A DNA stretch of 52,336 bases, taken from Planctomycetota bacterium (GTDB lineage Bacteria; Planctomycetota; UBA1135; GCA-002686595). Numbering within the stretch: position 1 is the stretch's first letter; every line of letters begins with the position of its first letter. The notes beneath the pieces are model-generated. The model was not told the origin of the DNA. It searched no databases and saw only the letters and a list, made by a program, of their open reading frames with translations. The stretch spans positions 1 through 52,336 of the forward strand of contig NYUD01000067.1 in NCBI GenBank assembly GCA_002683825.1, read 5' to 3'. Shown here one piece after another: positions 17,507 to 25,543 of this stretch. A program made the translations under genes and the position numbers.

Positions 17507-18432
17507 GCTCGGGAACCTGGGCCGTGGTTGTCAACTGGAATGGCGGTGAGGACAACCATGCTTGCATTCGGTCGCTGAACGAGCTGGGTTTCCCCCAGGA
17601 GGACATCGTTTTTGTGGACAACGGTTCGACCGACGGATCGGTGGAGGCGATCGAAAGGGACTTTCCGCGCCTGCACCTGTTGCGTAACACGACCAATCAG
17701 GGCTTTGCGAAGGGCTGCAACCGTGGAATCGCCCATGCATTGAAGCGCGAAGCGGATGCGGTGTTTCTCGTCAACAACGACGTGACTTTTCCCGAACGGG
17801 GGATGCTCGCGAGGTTGGAGGACGCGCTGGAAGGGGAGATCGGAATCGTCGGCCCGCGGGTCCTCTACGCGAGGGATCCGACGATGGTGTGGTGCGCGGG
17901 GGGGCGTCTCACGTATCGCCAGAACCTCAGTCGGATGATCGGTCACTGCAAGAAGGACGGTCCCTCGTTTCAGATCACGCGGGACGTGGATTACGTGCCG
18001 GGATGCGCGATGCTCGTTCGCCGCGATGTGTTCGAGCGAATCGGACTGTTCCAGGAGCATTTCTTTGCCTATCACGAGGACCTCGACCTTTGCGTGCGCG
18101 CCACAGCGGCGGGCTTTCGGGTTCGCTTGATCGGTGAGGTCGCCGCCCATCACGATGCCCACGCGTCGACGGGAGGCGGTTACAATGCGCGTCGCAAGTA
18201 CATGATGGCGGTCAATACGGTCTGGTTCCTGCGCAGCCACGGTACGCCGGCGCGTTGGTTTTTGTTCTGGGTGTTCGATGTGGCCACGCTCCCCCTCGTG
18301 TGGGCCTATCGGGTCCTGCAGGGCGATGGGGCCGCGGCGTTGGCCAAGGCCAAAGGGACCCTCGATGGGCTGCGAGGCAAGCGCGTGACCGGCGAACTGC
18401 TCGACCGCTGGCGGGAAGGGGAGACGTCATGA
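17503..18432 (+). CDS. Glycosyltransferase family 2 (rhamnosyltransferase-like)
   Basis: A 309-residue GT2 enzyme beginning at a GTG that overlaps the xseA stop (GTGA). Motifs: AVVVNWNGGEDNHACIRSL at the start, VDNGSTDGS for nucleotide-sugar binding, NNDVTF in place of the DxD metal site, and HEDLDLCVRATAAGF for the catalytic/acceptor loop. The YVPGCAMLVRRDVFERIGLF segment is typical of rhamnosyltransferase-like WbbL/RfbF proteins. A hydrophobic stretch near residues 255-275 (WFLFWVFDVATLPLVWAYRV) may attach it to the membrane. It is likely to act in cell-surface polysaccharide synthesis. Acceptor and sugar cannot be named. Confidence 0.9.
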   Translation: MSSGTWAVVVNWNGGEDNHACIRSLNELGFPQEDIVFVDNGSTDGSVEAIERDFPRLHLLRNTTNQGFAKGCNRGIAHALKREADAVFLVNNDVTFPERGMLARLEDALEGEIGIVGPRVLYARDPTMVWCAGGRLTYRQNLSRMIGHCKKDGPSFQITRDVDYVPGCAMLVRRDVFERIGLFQEHFFAYHEDLDLCVRATAAGFRVRLIGEVAAHHDAHASTGGGYNARRKYMMAVNTVWFLRSHGTPARWFLFWVFDVATLPLVWAYRVLQGDGAAALAKAKGTLDGLRGKRVTGELLDRWREGETS

Positions 18433-18857
18433 CCCTGTCCGAATCATCGGCAACGTTCGAGGTCCTGCTGCAAACGTCGATTCCCACGGCCGAGGCCCTC
18501 GTGCGGCGCCTGGCGGCCCAGGGTGTCGATGCCGAGATCATCGATCACCCGAGCTCGCTTGCGCTCATACTCGCCTGCGGGACCTATCGCGTCCGTATCG
18601 GGGTCCCTTCCGAGCAGCTGGAATCGGCGAAGGGATGGATGCGCGACTGGGAGCCGGATGTACGGGCGAACGTGAAGGAGTTGTCGAAGAACGTGTATCG
18701 CCAGGCCCTCACCGCGCTGATTCCGGGTTTGGCGGTGCTGGGGGGAAACCTGTGGATCATGGGAGAATTCCGGCTCCTGATGGTCGTGCCTGCGCTGATC
18801 GTCTGTTTCCTGGCCTTCATGGCCCAGGCGTTCTTCCAGCGATCCCGGGTCAGGTAG
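18429..18857 (+). CDS. DUF2007-like protein with two membrane helices
   Basis: A 142-residue protein starting at an ATG inside an ATGA overlap with the glycosyltransferase stop. The N-terminal 65 residues (SIPTAEALVRRLAAQGVDAE, then YRVRIGVPSEQLESAKGWM) follow the DUF2007 pattern, a small alpha/beta domain sometimes described as a putative signal-transducing domain. The C-terminal half holds two hydrophobic helices (ALTALIPGLAVLGGNLWIM and LLMVVPALIVCFLAFMAQAF). It is tightly coupled to the glycosyltransferase, so a helper role in the same pathway is possible. Family assignment is by pattern and moderate. Confidence 0.65.
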   Translation: MTLSESSATFEVLLQTSIPTAEALVRRLAAQGVDAEIIDHPSSLALILACGTYRVRIGVPSEQLESAKGWMRDWEPDVRANVKELSKNVYRQALTALIPGLAVLGGNLWIMGEFRLLMVVPALIVCFLAFMAQAFFQRSRVR

Positions 18858-18879
18858 GAAGCAGCGCGCGAAAGACGCC

Positions 18880-19488
18880 TCAGTCCAGTTCGCCGATGGC
18901 CGTCAGGGCCTCGTCAACCGCGGGCGGTTCGAGCTCGCTGTTTTGGCGCAGGCTTTCTTCGAAGCCGTCGACCTCGATCGTGCAGTCCTCGGATTGTAGC
19001 TCCGCCGCGACGCATCCGGCGTGCACGTTGATCGGCGTTGTGCGAACCTGATTACCGAAGGAGATCTCGCGGGCCAGAACGATACGCAGGGCACCCTTGG
19101 CGATGGCTTCACCGCAATTCTTGCACTTCGAACGGTCGCTGGGAGCACGTTCCGCGTAGGGAGGGTCCTTCCGAGCGCTGCGCTCCTTGGCCGCCTTTTC
19201 CTGGAGCGCTTGCAGCTCGGAAAGGGAGGGCGCCTGCAACCCTTCGTGGGCGTTTTCCGCATACGCGGCCTCGACATCCTCGATGCGACGGCGCGCGGCA
19301 CAGGTGAGGTGGTGCCACAGGTAGCCCGTCCCGTAGGGGCCTTCCAGGAGGATGCCGAGCCGCAGCTTGTCCTTGTCGATCTTGCGCTTGCAGGTTCGGC
19401 ACTTCGAACGACCGGAACGCGCGGCCTCGATCTTGTACGGAGCGAGCTCGGGCTCCTCCGAAGTGGTGGATTCTTCTTTCGGAACCAT
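18880..19488 (-). CDS. Protein with two PARP-type zinc fingers
   Basis: About 202 residues from the ATG at 19488. The first finger (residues about 18-78) starts YKIEAARSGRSKCRTCKRKI and has ligands Cys30, Cys33, His60 and Cys63. The second (about 111-165) starts YAERAPSDRSKCKNCGEAIA with Cys122, Cys125, His156 and Cys159. The preceding Y-x-(I/A)-E-x-A-x-S-x-R-S-K-C pattern and the LRLG/LRIV strand are those of the PARP-1 DNA-nick-sensing finger. The two are joined by a charged helical linker; the C-terminus is acidic. There is no ADP-ribosyltransferase domain. In eukaryotes this finger recognises DNA breaks. The gene follows the DHS-like gene by 26 bases and is probably in its operon. Confidence 0.8.
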   Translation of the reverse strand: MVPKEESTTSEEPELAPYKIEAARSGRSKCRTCKRKIDKDKLRLGILLEGPYGTGYLWHHLTCAARRRIEDVEAAYAENAHEGLQAPSLSELQALQEKAAKERSARKDPPYAERAPSDRSKCKNCGEAIAKGALRIVLAREISFGNQVRTTPINVHAGCVAAELQSEDCTIEVDGFEESLRQNSELEPPAVDEALTAIGELD

Positions 19489-19514
19489 TCTCTTGGACCT
19501 TCCCTTTCTCCGGG

Positions 19515-20801
19515 TCAGCGGGATTCTAACCCCTCGAGGGGGGCGAGGGGATAGCCGGGCTCGGCCTCGAGATCGCCCCGTTTGGCCCGGACCTCCGCCA
19601 GGAGCTTTTCCACGAGTTCCTCTCGCCGATCCATCAGCCGGTAGCCCTCCGGAGACCTCAGATACCCCCAGGCGGCGGGGTGCTTCTTGCAGAGGGCCTC
19701 GAACCCCATGCGCTCGCTCCAGCGCTCGAACCGAGCCCGCTTCGACAGCAAGGCGTGGGCGAGGAAGGGCATGACGCTCGTGTAGTCGGCCTGAAGGCTG
19801 ACACAGGTGGAGCGGTAGGAGTCCCTGTCGACCTTGCCCCAGGTGACCGCCTCGGCCGGCGGGCACGAGGAGAGCGATCCGTCGCTGATCGGAGCGGTGG
19901 TGATCTGGATGTCGAACAGATAGCCGGGGACGTCGGTGAAGCCCAGAATCTGGCTGAGGGTCGGTTCGGGTTGCAGGTTGAAGTTCTTGGGAACCCCGCC
20001 CCCGAGAATGAGCGTCCCGAGAGCTCCGGCCTCGGTGTCGCGCACTCCCCAGCGATGGAAAGCGCAGGACTCGAAGACCTCGCGATGCAGATCCAGGGAG
20101 AAGGCGTGGGGAGGGCCGCCGGCCTCCTGCAGGCTCCAGCGGTGGACGGAGTTCAAGAAGACCGAACCGTCCGCCGGGGCGCCTACGAAGATCGGAATGG
20201 CCTTGCGCCAGCACAGCGCCAGCAAGCCCTCGCCGATCCGGTTCTTTCGCTCCTGGGCGGCGTAGCGACGGCCCAGGAGCTTGCGGAACTCGCAGCCGCT
20301 CATCTTGCGCTGGAATTCCTCCTGGTCGAGGATCGTGCGCAGGAAACGATCCTGCTCCAGCAACGTGTCCTCGGGAAAGCCGACGTCCGTCACACGGATG
20401 GTCCTCTCATCGCGCAGGTCGCCATCGTCACCGTGACGCTCGACGTGGAAGAAAGGGCGCTCCTCCGCGCCGTCGAGCGCTCGATGTCCGTCGTGATAAC
20501 AGACCGCGTCCGTCGTGGAGATCAGAGCGAACCAGCCGGTGTCCAGGAGCGGGTTCAACCAGGTCGTGTGTTGCCCGGACAGCGTCACCGGGCCCGCAAC
20601 CGCGAGGGTCATCGGCAATCCGCGCCCGATCGCTTCGTCGAGCAGTTGCCACACCCGCCGCAGGTCCGATCCTCCGAAGGCGGGCAGGCAATCCTCGAAG
20701 ATCTGATCGATCCCCTCGACCTCGGTGATGGCTCTTGTGACCAGTTCCTGGCGTCCGGCGGGGCCGGGGCAGCCGGAACGTTGGTCTTTGCGGGTCGGCA
20801 T
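19515..20801 (-). CDS. Deoxyhypusine synthase-like enzyme
   Basis: A 428-residue protein of the deoxyhypusine synthase family. It has GGSDLRRVWQLLDEAIGRGL, LAVAGPVTLSG, FALISTTDAVCYHDGHRAL and LGTLILGGGVPKNFNLQP, and near Lys323 the active-site motif EAVTWGKV, where the lysine forms the aminobutyl-imine intermediate of DHS and homospermidine synthase. Bacteria lack eIF5A, so bacterial members transfer an aminobutyl group to other amines (homospermidine synthesis) or act on agmatine. Which substrate applies here is unknown. It is the first gene of a probable two-gene unit with the PARP-finger protein and diverges from the RmlC-like gene with about 120 bases between starts. Confidence 0.85.
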   Translation of the reverse strand: MPTRKDQRSGCPGPAGRQELVTRAITEVEGIDQIFEDCLPAFGGSDLRRVWQLLDEAIGRGLPMTLAVAGPVTLSGQHTTWLNPLLDTGWFALISTTDAVCYHDGHRALDGAEERPFFHVERHGDDGDLRDERTIRVTDVGFPEDTLLEQDRFLRTILDQEEFQRKMSGCEFRKLLGRRYAAQERKNRIGEGLLALCWRKAIPIFVGAPADGSVFLNSVHRWSLQEAGGPPHAFSLDLHREVFESCAFHRWGVRDTEAGALGTLILGGGVPKNFNLQPEPTLSQILGFTDVPGYLFDIQITTAPISDGSLSSCPPAEAVTWGKVDRDSYRSTCVSLQADYTSVMPFLAHALLSKRARFERWSERMGFEALCKKHPAAWGYLRSPEGYRLMDRREELVEKLLAEVRAKRGDLEAEPGYPLAPLEGLESR

Positions 20802-20920
20802 GGGGGAAAGGATAGACAGGGCGGGGGTTCTCTGTCTTGGCTGTCTCGAAGGCTTGCAGGAATCCGCGGCAGAGAGGATCCTATGCGCGCTCCGCCCCCT
20901 TCCTCCCGGTTCCTTTTCGC

Positions 20921-21460
20921 ATGAGCCAGTTCAACGCGGGCGCCCAGGCGGCCTACGGCGTCCAAGACTACTCCCCGAAAACCACGATCGAAGGACTCGA
21001 AATCCACTCCCTGACTCGTTTCAACGACGACGGCGGGTCCATGAGCGAGCTGGCTCGCCTCGACGAGGGCAGGCTCGAGGGCGTCGAGGGGTTCGTCTGT
21101 CGCCAGATGAACTACAGCGTGATGGAACCCCTGGCGATCAAGGCCTTTCACCTTCACCGCCGTCAGACCGATGTCTGGTACGTGCCGCCCTCCGACAAGA
21201 TCCTCCTGGCCGTGGCGGACGTGCGTGCCGGCTCGTCGACCGAGGGCGTCGTGCAGCGCATCGTCATGGGTGACGGCAACTCGAAGTTGGTGAGGATTCC
21301 CCCGGGCGTGGCCCACGGAGCCAAGAACCTGCGCCCGGCGACTCCGAGTACGATCATCTACTTCGTCGACGTGCAGTTCTCTGTGGGGGAGGAGTGCGAC
21401 GAGGGTCGTCTTCCCTGGGATCATTTCGGTGCGAAAATCTGGGAAGTCGAACGCGGCTAG
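20921..21460 (+). CDS. dTDP-4-dehydrorhamnose 3,5-epimerase family protein
   Basis: A 179-residue cupin-fold protein of the RmlC family. Recognisable parts are FVCRQMNYSVMEPLAIKAFH with the catalytic histidine followed by LHRRQTDVWYVPPSDKILLA, then RIPPGVAHGAKNLRP and IIYFVD. In the classic enzyme the first His is the base and a later Tyr the acid, epimerising C3 and C5 of dTDP-4-keto-6-deoxyglucose. The substrate-side sequence is divergent, and no rmlA, rmlB or rmlD lies in the window, so the exact sugar is uncertain. The ATG at 20921 is preceded by no strong Shine-Dalgarno. It begins a plus-strand run with the TMTC-like gene 22 bases downstream. Confidence 0.8.
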   Translation: MSQFNAGAQAAYGVQDYSPKTTIEGLEIHSLTRFNDDGGSMSELARLDEGRLEGVEGFVCRQMNYSVMEPLAIKAFHLHRRQTDVWYVPPSDKILLAVADVRAGSSTEGVVQRIVMGDGNSKLVRIPPGVAHGAKNLRPATPSTIIYFVDVQFSVGEECDEGRLPWDHFGAKIWEVERG

Positions 21461-21482
21461 GGAAGCTTCCCCCCTCGACGCG

Positions 21483-24143
21483 ATGATCAGGAACGCCCTC
21501 GCCGTCGTGGCCCTCATCGGCCTGTCCCTGTCGGTCTTTCAGCGCGTCGGGCGCAACGAATTTCTCGGCGGGTTGGAGGAGGTCGACCTCATCCACAACA
21601 CGCCGGTGAGCGCCGGGGTCGAGGGGGCCGGTCTTCGCTGGGCCTGGTCGACTACCCGCGGGGGCACGTATCAGCCCCTGAGCTGGACGTCCCACGCCCT
21701 CGCTTTCGGAATGCTCGGTGACGACGGGGGAAGCCAGCACCTCGTGTCGGCGGTGCTGCACGCGATCGCCGCCGGACTCTTCTTCCTCGCATTCGTGACG
21801 CTGAGCGCTTCCTTCTGGACCAGCTTTCTCGCAGCAGCGTTGTTCGGTCTACATCCCGTCGCCGTGGAGGCGGTCTCGTTTCCGCCAGCACGAGGACTGG
21901 TGCTGGGGGCCGTCTTTCTGGCCCTCGCCCTGGCTTTCTATGCAGAACACGCGCGGCGCCCGGCCGGCGAGCGCCGTCCGTCGTGCTTCCGGATCGCCCT
22001 CTTCTGTTTCGTCCTGGGTCTGCTCGCGCACCCCGCGGTGGCGGTCTTCGGCCTGGTCGTGATGGTCCTGCCGTTGCCCGCGGCGGGCGGGGGTTCCGGG
22101 GGTGCTTTCAGGCCGCCTCTCGGCGAGCGACTTGCGTTCCTCGTTCCGGGGCTTCTGGCGGGGGGCATCGCCCTGGTTCTCGCCTCCCCGGCGCCTCTTC
22201 TGACCCCGGGGCAGCGCTTCGGTGGCGGACTCGCCGCCCTGGGCCATTCCGTGAGCAACACGGTGCTGCCCACGGGGCTCGCCGGCTTCTATCCACACCC
22301 CGCCCTCGTGGGTGGTGCGAGCTTGGGGGGCTCGAGTCTGCTTCCCCTGGTGCTCTTTGCGCTGGCGACCGGGTTTGCCATCGCCCTGCGTTCGCGGGCG
22401 GAGAAGTTCTTCGCGGGCTGGATGTGGTTCGCGTTCTTCCTCGTCGCAGCTCCGCTCCTGGTTCCGCGTGGGGAGGCCTTCTTCACGGATCGTTCTCTCT
22501 ACCTCGCACTGCCCGGCCTGGGCCTGGCCATCGCCTCTCTCTGCACGGGAGGCGCTCAGGCGAAGAGGATGCGCACGGCCCTCGGTTCGATCGCCGGCCT
22601 GGCCCTGGCGGTCTTCTTCGGGGTGACCAGCTGGAAGACGATCGGGTTCTGGAAGAACGACATCACCTTGAACGCCCGTGCGTTGGAGGTTACGGAGCGC
22701 AACGACACCGCCCACCTGCGCCTGGCGAGAGGTATGGCACAGCTGGGCATGACCGAGAAAGCCCGCAACCAGGCCGAGCGGGCGCTCGCGATTCGGGACA
22801 CACCCAAGGCCCATCTCTTCCTGGCCAAGCTCGAAACCAATCCCCTGGATCGATCCGCTTCCACCCGGCATCTGGAGAATGCTCTGGATGTTCAGCCCGA
22901 TAGCGTCGAGGCGCTGATCGATATGGGCCGTGCGCGGATTGCCGGCGGCAAGTGCACCGAGGCGCTCGAGTACTTCGAGCGAGCCGCGGCCCGGGGGGCG
23001 AGGGGCTTCCAGTTGGAAGACGGACGCGGCGCAGCACTCGTCGGGCTCGATCGTATCCCCGAAGCGATCGCCGCCTTTCGCCGTTCCCTCGAAGACAACC
23101 CGCGCGGCTTCGAGGCCAGGCTCAACCTCGCTCCGCTCCTGTTTTCGCAGGGTATGACCGGCGCTGATCCGGAGCTCATCCAGGAGGCGGAAGAGATGCT
23201 CGAGAAAGCGATCGAGTACTATCCCGAGAATGCTCAGGCGCTCAGCCGCCTCGGCATGATGGCCCAGGAACGGGGGCTTCTGGGTGAGGCCATCGGCTAC
23301 TACAAGGAAGTGGTGGAGCTGAACCCGAATGACTTCGCCGCCCAGTTCACTTTGGGATCTGTCTACCTCGAGCAGAAACGCTATCAGGAAGCTCTCGAAC
23401 CGATCAATGTGGGGCTGCGAACCGCTCCCCAGGCGGCCTTCGGCTACGTCCTCTTCGGCGATGCCTACGCCGGACTCGGTGATCCCGCCAGGGCCATTAA
23501 TGCCTACGGGGTGGCCATCATGCGCGGGGCTTCCGGTCTGGAGGTTCACGGAAAGATCGCCAAACTGCATGAGGAAGAAAAAAACTGGGCGATGGCGGAA
23601 GAGGCTCATCGAAAGTCCCTCGCGTGCCAGCCCGATTCGTGGGAGGCGCAATACAACGTGGCGCAGATGATGTCGCGGCAGGCCAAGATCCCCGAGGCGA
23701 TCGAAGAATTTCAAAAGGCCCTGGCCCTCGACCCTCGATCCTTCAGGACCCATTGCAACCTCGGCCATCTCTACGAAACCCAGGGGAACCTGACACAAGC
23801 CCTCGTGCACTATCGCGGAGGGGTTCAAACCGAACAGCCGCCGCCGGACATCGCCGATCGTCTCGCCTGGATACTGGCAACGAATACGGACGAGACCCTT
23901 CGCAGCGGCGAGGAAGCTCTGCGCCTCGCCCAGTACGCGGTTCGAGCCACCACCGGATCCCAGCCGCTGCTGCTCGAGGGTCTGGCCGCGGCCCTGGCCG
24001 AAACGGGGGACTTCTCAGGGGCCCTGAGAGCTCAGAAGCGGGCCCTTTCGGCCTACGGAGCCAACGCATCAGAGGCGGCGCGGGCGCGGCTTGAGTCCTA
24101 CAGAGCCGGCCGACCCCATCGCCAAGCTCGGGGCCGACTGTGA
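21483..24143 (+). CDS. TMTC-like polytopic membrane protein with TPR repeats
   Basis: About 886 residues. The N-terminal half has about 10 hydrophobic segments and resembles GT-C membrane proteins of the TMTC/O-mannosyltransferase type: an acidic first-loop motif (GGLEEVDLIHNTPV), YQPLSWTSHAL, and LFGLHPVAVEAVSFPPARG. The C-terminal half (from about residue 400) has at least ten TPR units such as AQALSRLGMMAQERGLLGEA, EAQYNVAQMMSRQAKIPEAI and RTHCNLGHLYETQGNLTQAL. TMTC proteins O-mannosylate cadherins in animals; bacterial homologues are common in Planctomycetota but their substrates are not known. I start at ATG 21483; an ATG at 21429 would overlap the epimerase. It ends in a GTGA overlap with the sulfatase-like gene. 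Confidence 0.85.
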   Translation: MIRNALAVVALIGLSLSVFQRVGRNEFLGGLEEVDLIHNTPVSAGVEGAGLRWAWSTTRGGTYQPLSWTSHALAFGMLGDDGGSQHLVSAVLHAIAAGLFFLAFVTLSASFWTSFLAAALFGLHPVAVEAVSFPPARGLVLGAVFLALALAFYAEHARRPAGERRPSCFRIALFCFVLGLLAHPAVAVFGLVVMVLPLPAAGGGSGGAFRPPLGERLAFLVPGLLAGGIALVLASPAPLLTPGQRFGGGLAALGHSVSNTVLPTGLAGFYPHPALVGGASLGGSSLLPLVLFALATGFAIALRSRAEKFFAGWMWFAFFLVAAPLLVPRGEAFFTDRSLYLALPGLGLAIASLCTGGAQAKRMRTALGSIAGLALAVFFGVTSWKTIGFWKNDITLNARALEVTERNDTAHLRLARGMAQLGMTEKARNQAERALAIRDTPKAHLFLAKLETNPLDRSASTRHLENALDVQPDSVEALIDMGRARIAGGKCTEALEYFERAAARGARGFQLEDGRGAALVGLDRIPEAIAAFRRSLEDNPRGFEARLNLAPLLFSQGMTGADPELIQEAEEMLEKAIEYYPENAQALSRLGMMAQERGLLGEAIGYYKEVVELNPNDFAAQFTLGSVYLEQKRYQEALEPINVGLRTAPQAAFGYVLFGDAYAGLGDPARAINAYGVAIMRGASGLEVHGKIAKLHEEEKNWAMAEEAHRKSLACQPDSWEAQYNVAQMMSRQAKIPEAIEEFQKALALDPRSFRTHCNLGHLYETQGNLTQALVHYRGGVQTEQPPPDIADRLAWILATNTDETLRSGEEALRLAQYAVRATTGSQPLLLEGLAAALAETGDFSGALRAQKRALSAYGANASEAARARLESYRAGRPHRQARGRL

Positions 24144-25543
24144 GCCGCACTCATCGCGCCATCGCAGCCGGCCTTCTGGGTTGTACCAGCCTTTGTTGCG
24201 GCGGCGGCGACCGTCCCAACATCATCCTGATCACGCTGGATACGACGCGGGCGGATCACCTGAGCTGCTACGGCTACGAGCGGGAAACCAGTCCCAACGT
24301 CGACGCCCTGGCCAGAGAAGCGACGGTCTTCGAGCGCGCCTATGCCGTCTCGAGTTGGACCTTGCCGACCCACGCATCGATTTTCACGGGCCGCTATCCC
24401 AAGTCCCACGGAGCCCGCTACGATCCCGAAGGGCCGGTGGCCGTGACGCCGCCGGTTCATCGGGACGTCAACGCTCCGCCGCAGCCCGAGGTTCGCGTAC
24501 GCATGCTTGCGCCCACGACGGGGACGCTCGCGCAGCTCTTGAAGAAGCGCGGCTACAAGACCTCGGCCGCGGTGGCCGGACCGTGGATGAAGGAGGCCTT
24601 CGGTTTGAGCCTCGGTTTCGACTCCTACGACGAGGAGGACATCCACATGCTGTACGGCCGCCTGGGGGAGTCGGTTTCCGATGCGGCGCTGGGCTTTCTC
24701 GAGGAGGTCGATTCGGGGCCGTTCATGCTCTTCCTGAACTACTACGATGCCCACCAACCCTGGGGGGCGCCCGGCGATGCGATGTATCGCTACGTGGATA
24801 AGGAAGCCGTCGATCAGGTGCAACGGATGTCCGAAAGCGCGCTCGACACCCTGGTCAAGGGGGTCGGCCGGACGGACGATCGGGAGTTGCTCGTCGGCCT
24901 CTACGACGGGGAGATTCACTACATGGACGCCCAGGTCGGTCGCGTCTTCGACGATCTCAAACGCCGTGGCCTGTGGGAGAACAGCTGGGTGATCGTCACC
25001 GCCGACCACGGCGAGATGCTGGGCGAGAAGGGCAGCTACAACCACGGTGACGATTCCCTGAGCGAGGGCGAGATTCACATTCCGCTGCTCATCAAGCCGC
25101 CGGCGAGCGGATCGCGGACGGGCTTGACGGTCGGCAGGGAGGGCGGGTTCGTGCAGCAGGTCGACCTCCTGCCGTTGCTCTTGAGCGAACTCGGTATCGA
25201 CATTCCCGAAGACGTGCAGGGCGTCCTTCCGGGGCAGCGCACGGAACCCGTTATCGCCGATTTGTGGCCTTCGCACAGGGGGGGCGGTCGTTTGCAGGCC
25301 ATGGTCGAAGAGCACGAAAAGATCCTCCGCCGTGAGAGCGGGCTGGAGCTTTACGACCTGGAGAGCGATCCGAACGAGCTGACGAATCTCGAGAGCGAAA
25401 AGAGCGAACGAGCCGAAGCCCTACGCAAGCGTCTGGAGGCCCTCTTTGCCTCGTTGCCCGATCCGATCGCCCTCGACATCGGACCCGAAGTGGATGAGGA
25501 CACACTCAACGCCCTGAAGGGTCTTGGCTACATCGGCGACTGA
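24140..25543 (+). CDS. Sulfatase-like hydrolase, alkaline phosphatase superfamily
   Basis: A 467-residue secreted protein from a GTG in a GTGA overlap. The N-terminus is hydrophobic with Cys19/Cys20, consistent with a lipoprotein. Metal-site motifs are present: NIILITLDTTRADHLSCYGY, TADHGEMLGEKGSYNHGDD. At the nucleophile position the sequence is Thr74 in SSWTLPTHASIFTGRYP. True sulfatases have C/S-x-P-S-R there, needed to make formylglycine; here Cys/Ser is Thr and Arg is His. A Thr nucleophile is typical of phosphoethanolamine/phosphoglycerol transferases and phosphatases of this superfamily. So it is probably not an active sulfatase. Coupling to the TMTC-like gene suggests modification of a surface glycan or glycoprotein. 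Its 3' end overlaps nadA by 16 bases. Confidence 0.82.
   Translation: MSRTHRAIAAGLLGCTSLCCGGGDRPNIILITLDTTRADHLSCYGYERETSPNVDALAREATVFERAYAVSSWTLPTHASIFTGRYPKSHGARYDPEGPVAVTPPVHRDVNAPPQPEVRVRMLAPTTGTLAQLLKKRGYKTSAAVAGPWMKEAFGLSLGFDSYDEEDIHMLYGRLGESVSDAALGFLEEVDSGPFMLFLNYYDAHQPWGAPGDAMYRYVDKEAVDQVQRMSESALDTLVKGVGRTDDRELLVGLYDGEIHYMDAQVGRVFDDLKRRGLWENSWVIVTADHGEMLGEKGSYNHGDDSLSEGEIHIPLLIKPPASGSRTGLTVGREGGFVQQVDLLPLLLSELGIDIPEDVQGVLPGQRTEPVIADLWPSHRGGGRLQAMVEEHEKILRRESGLELYDLESDPNELTNLESEKSERAEALRKRLEALFASLPDPIALDIGPEVDEDTLNALKGLGYIGD

Noticed and set aside
21849..23828. A 659-codon minus-strand open frame
   Set aside because: Antisense shadow of the TMTC-like gene, which has clear membrane helices and TPR repeats; the shadow has no recognisable domain.
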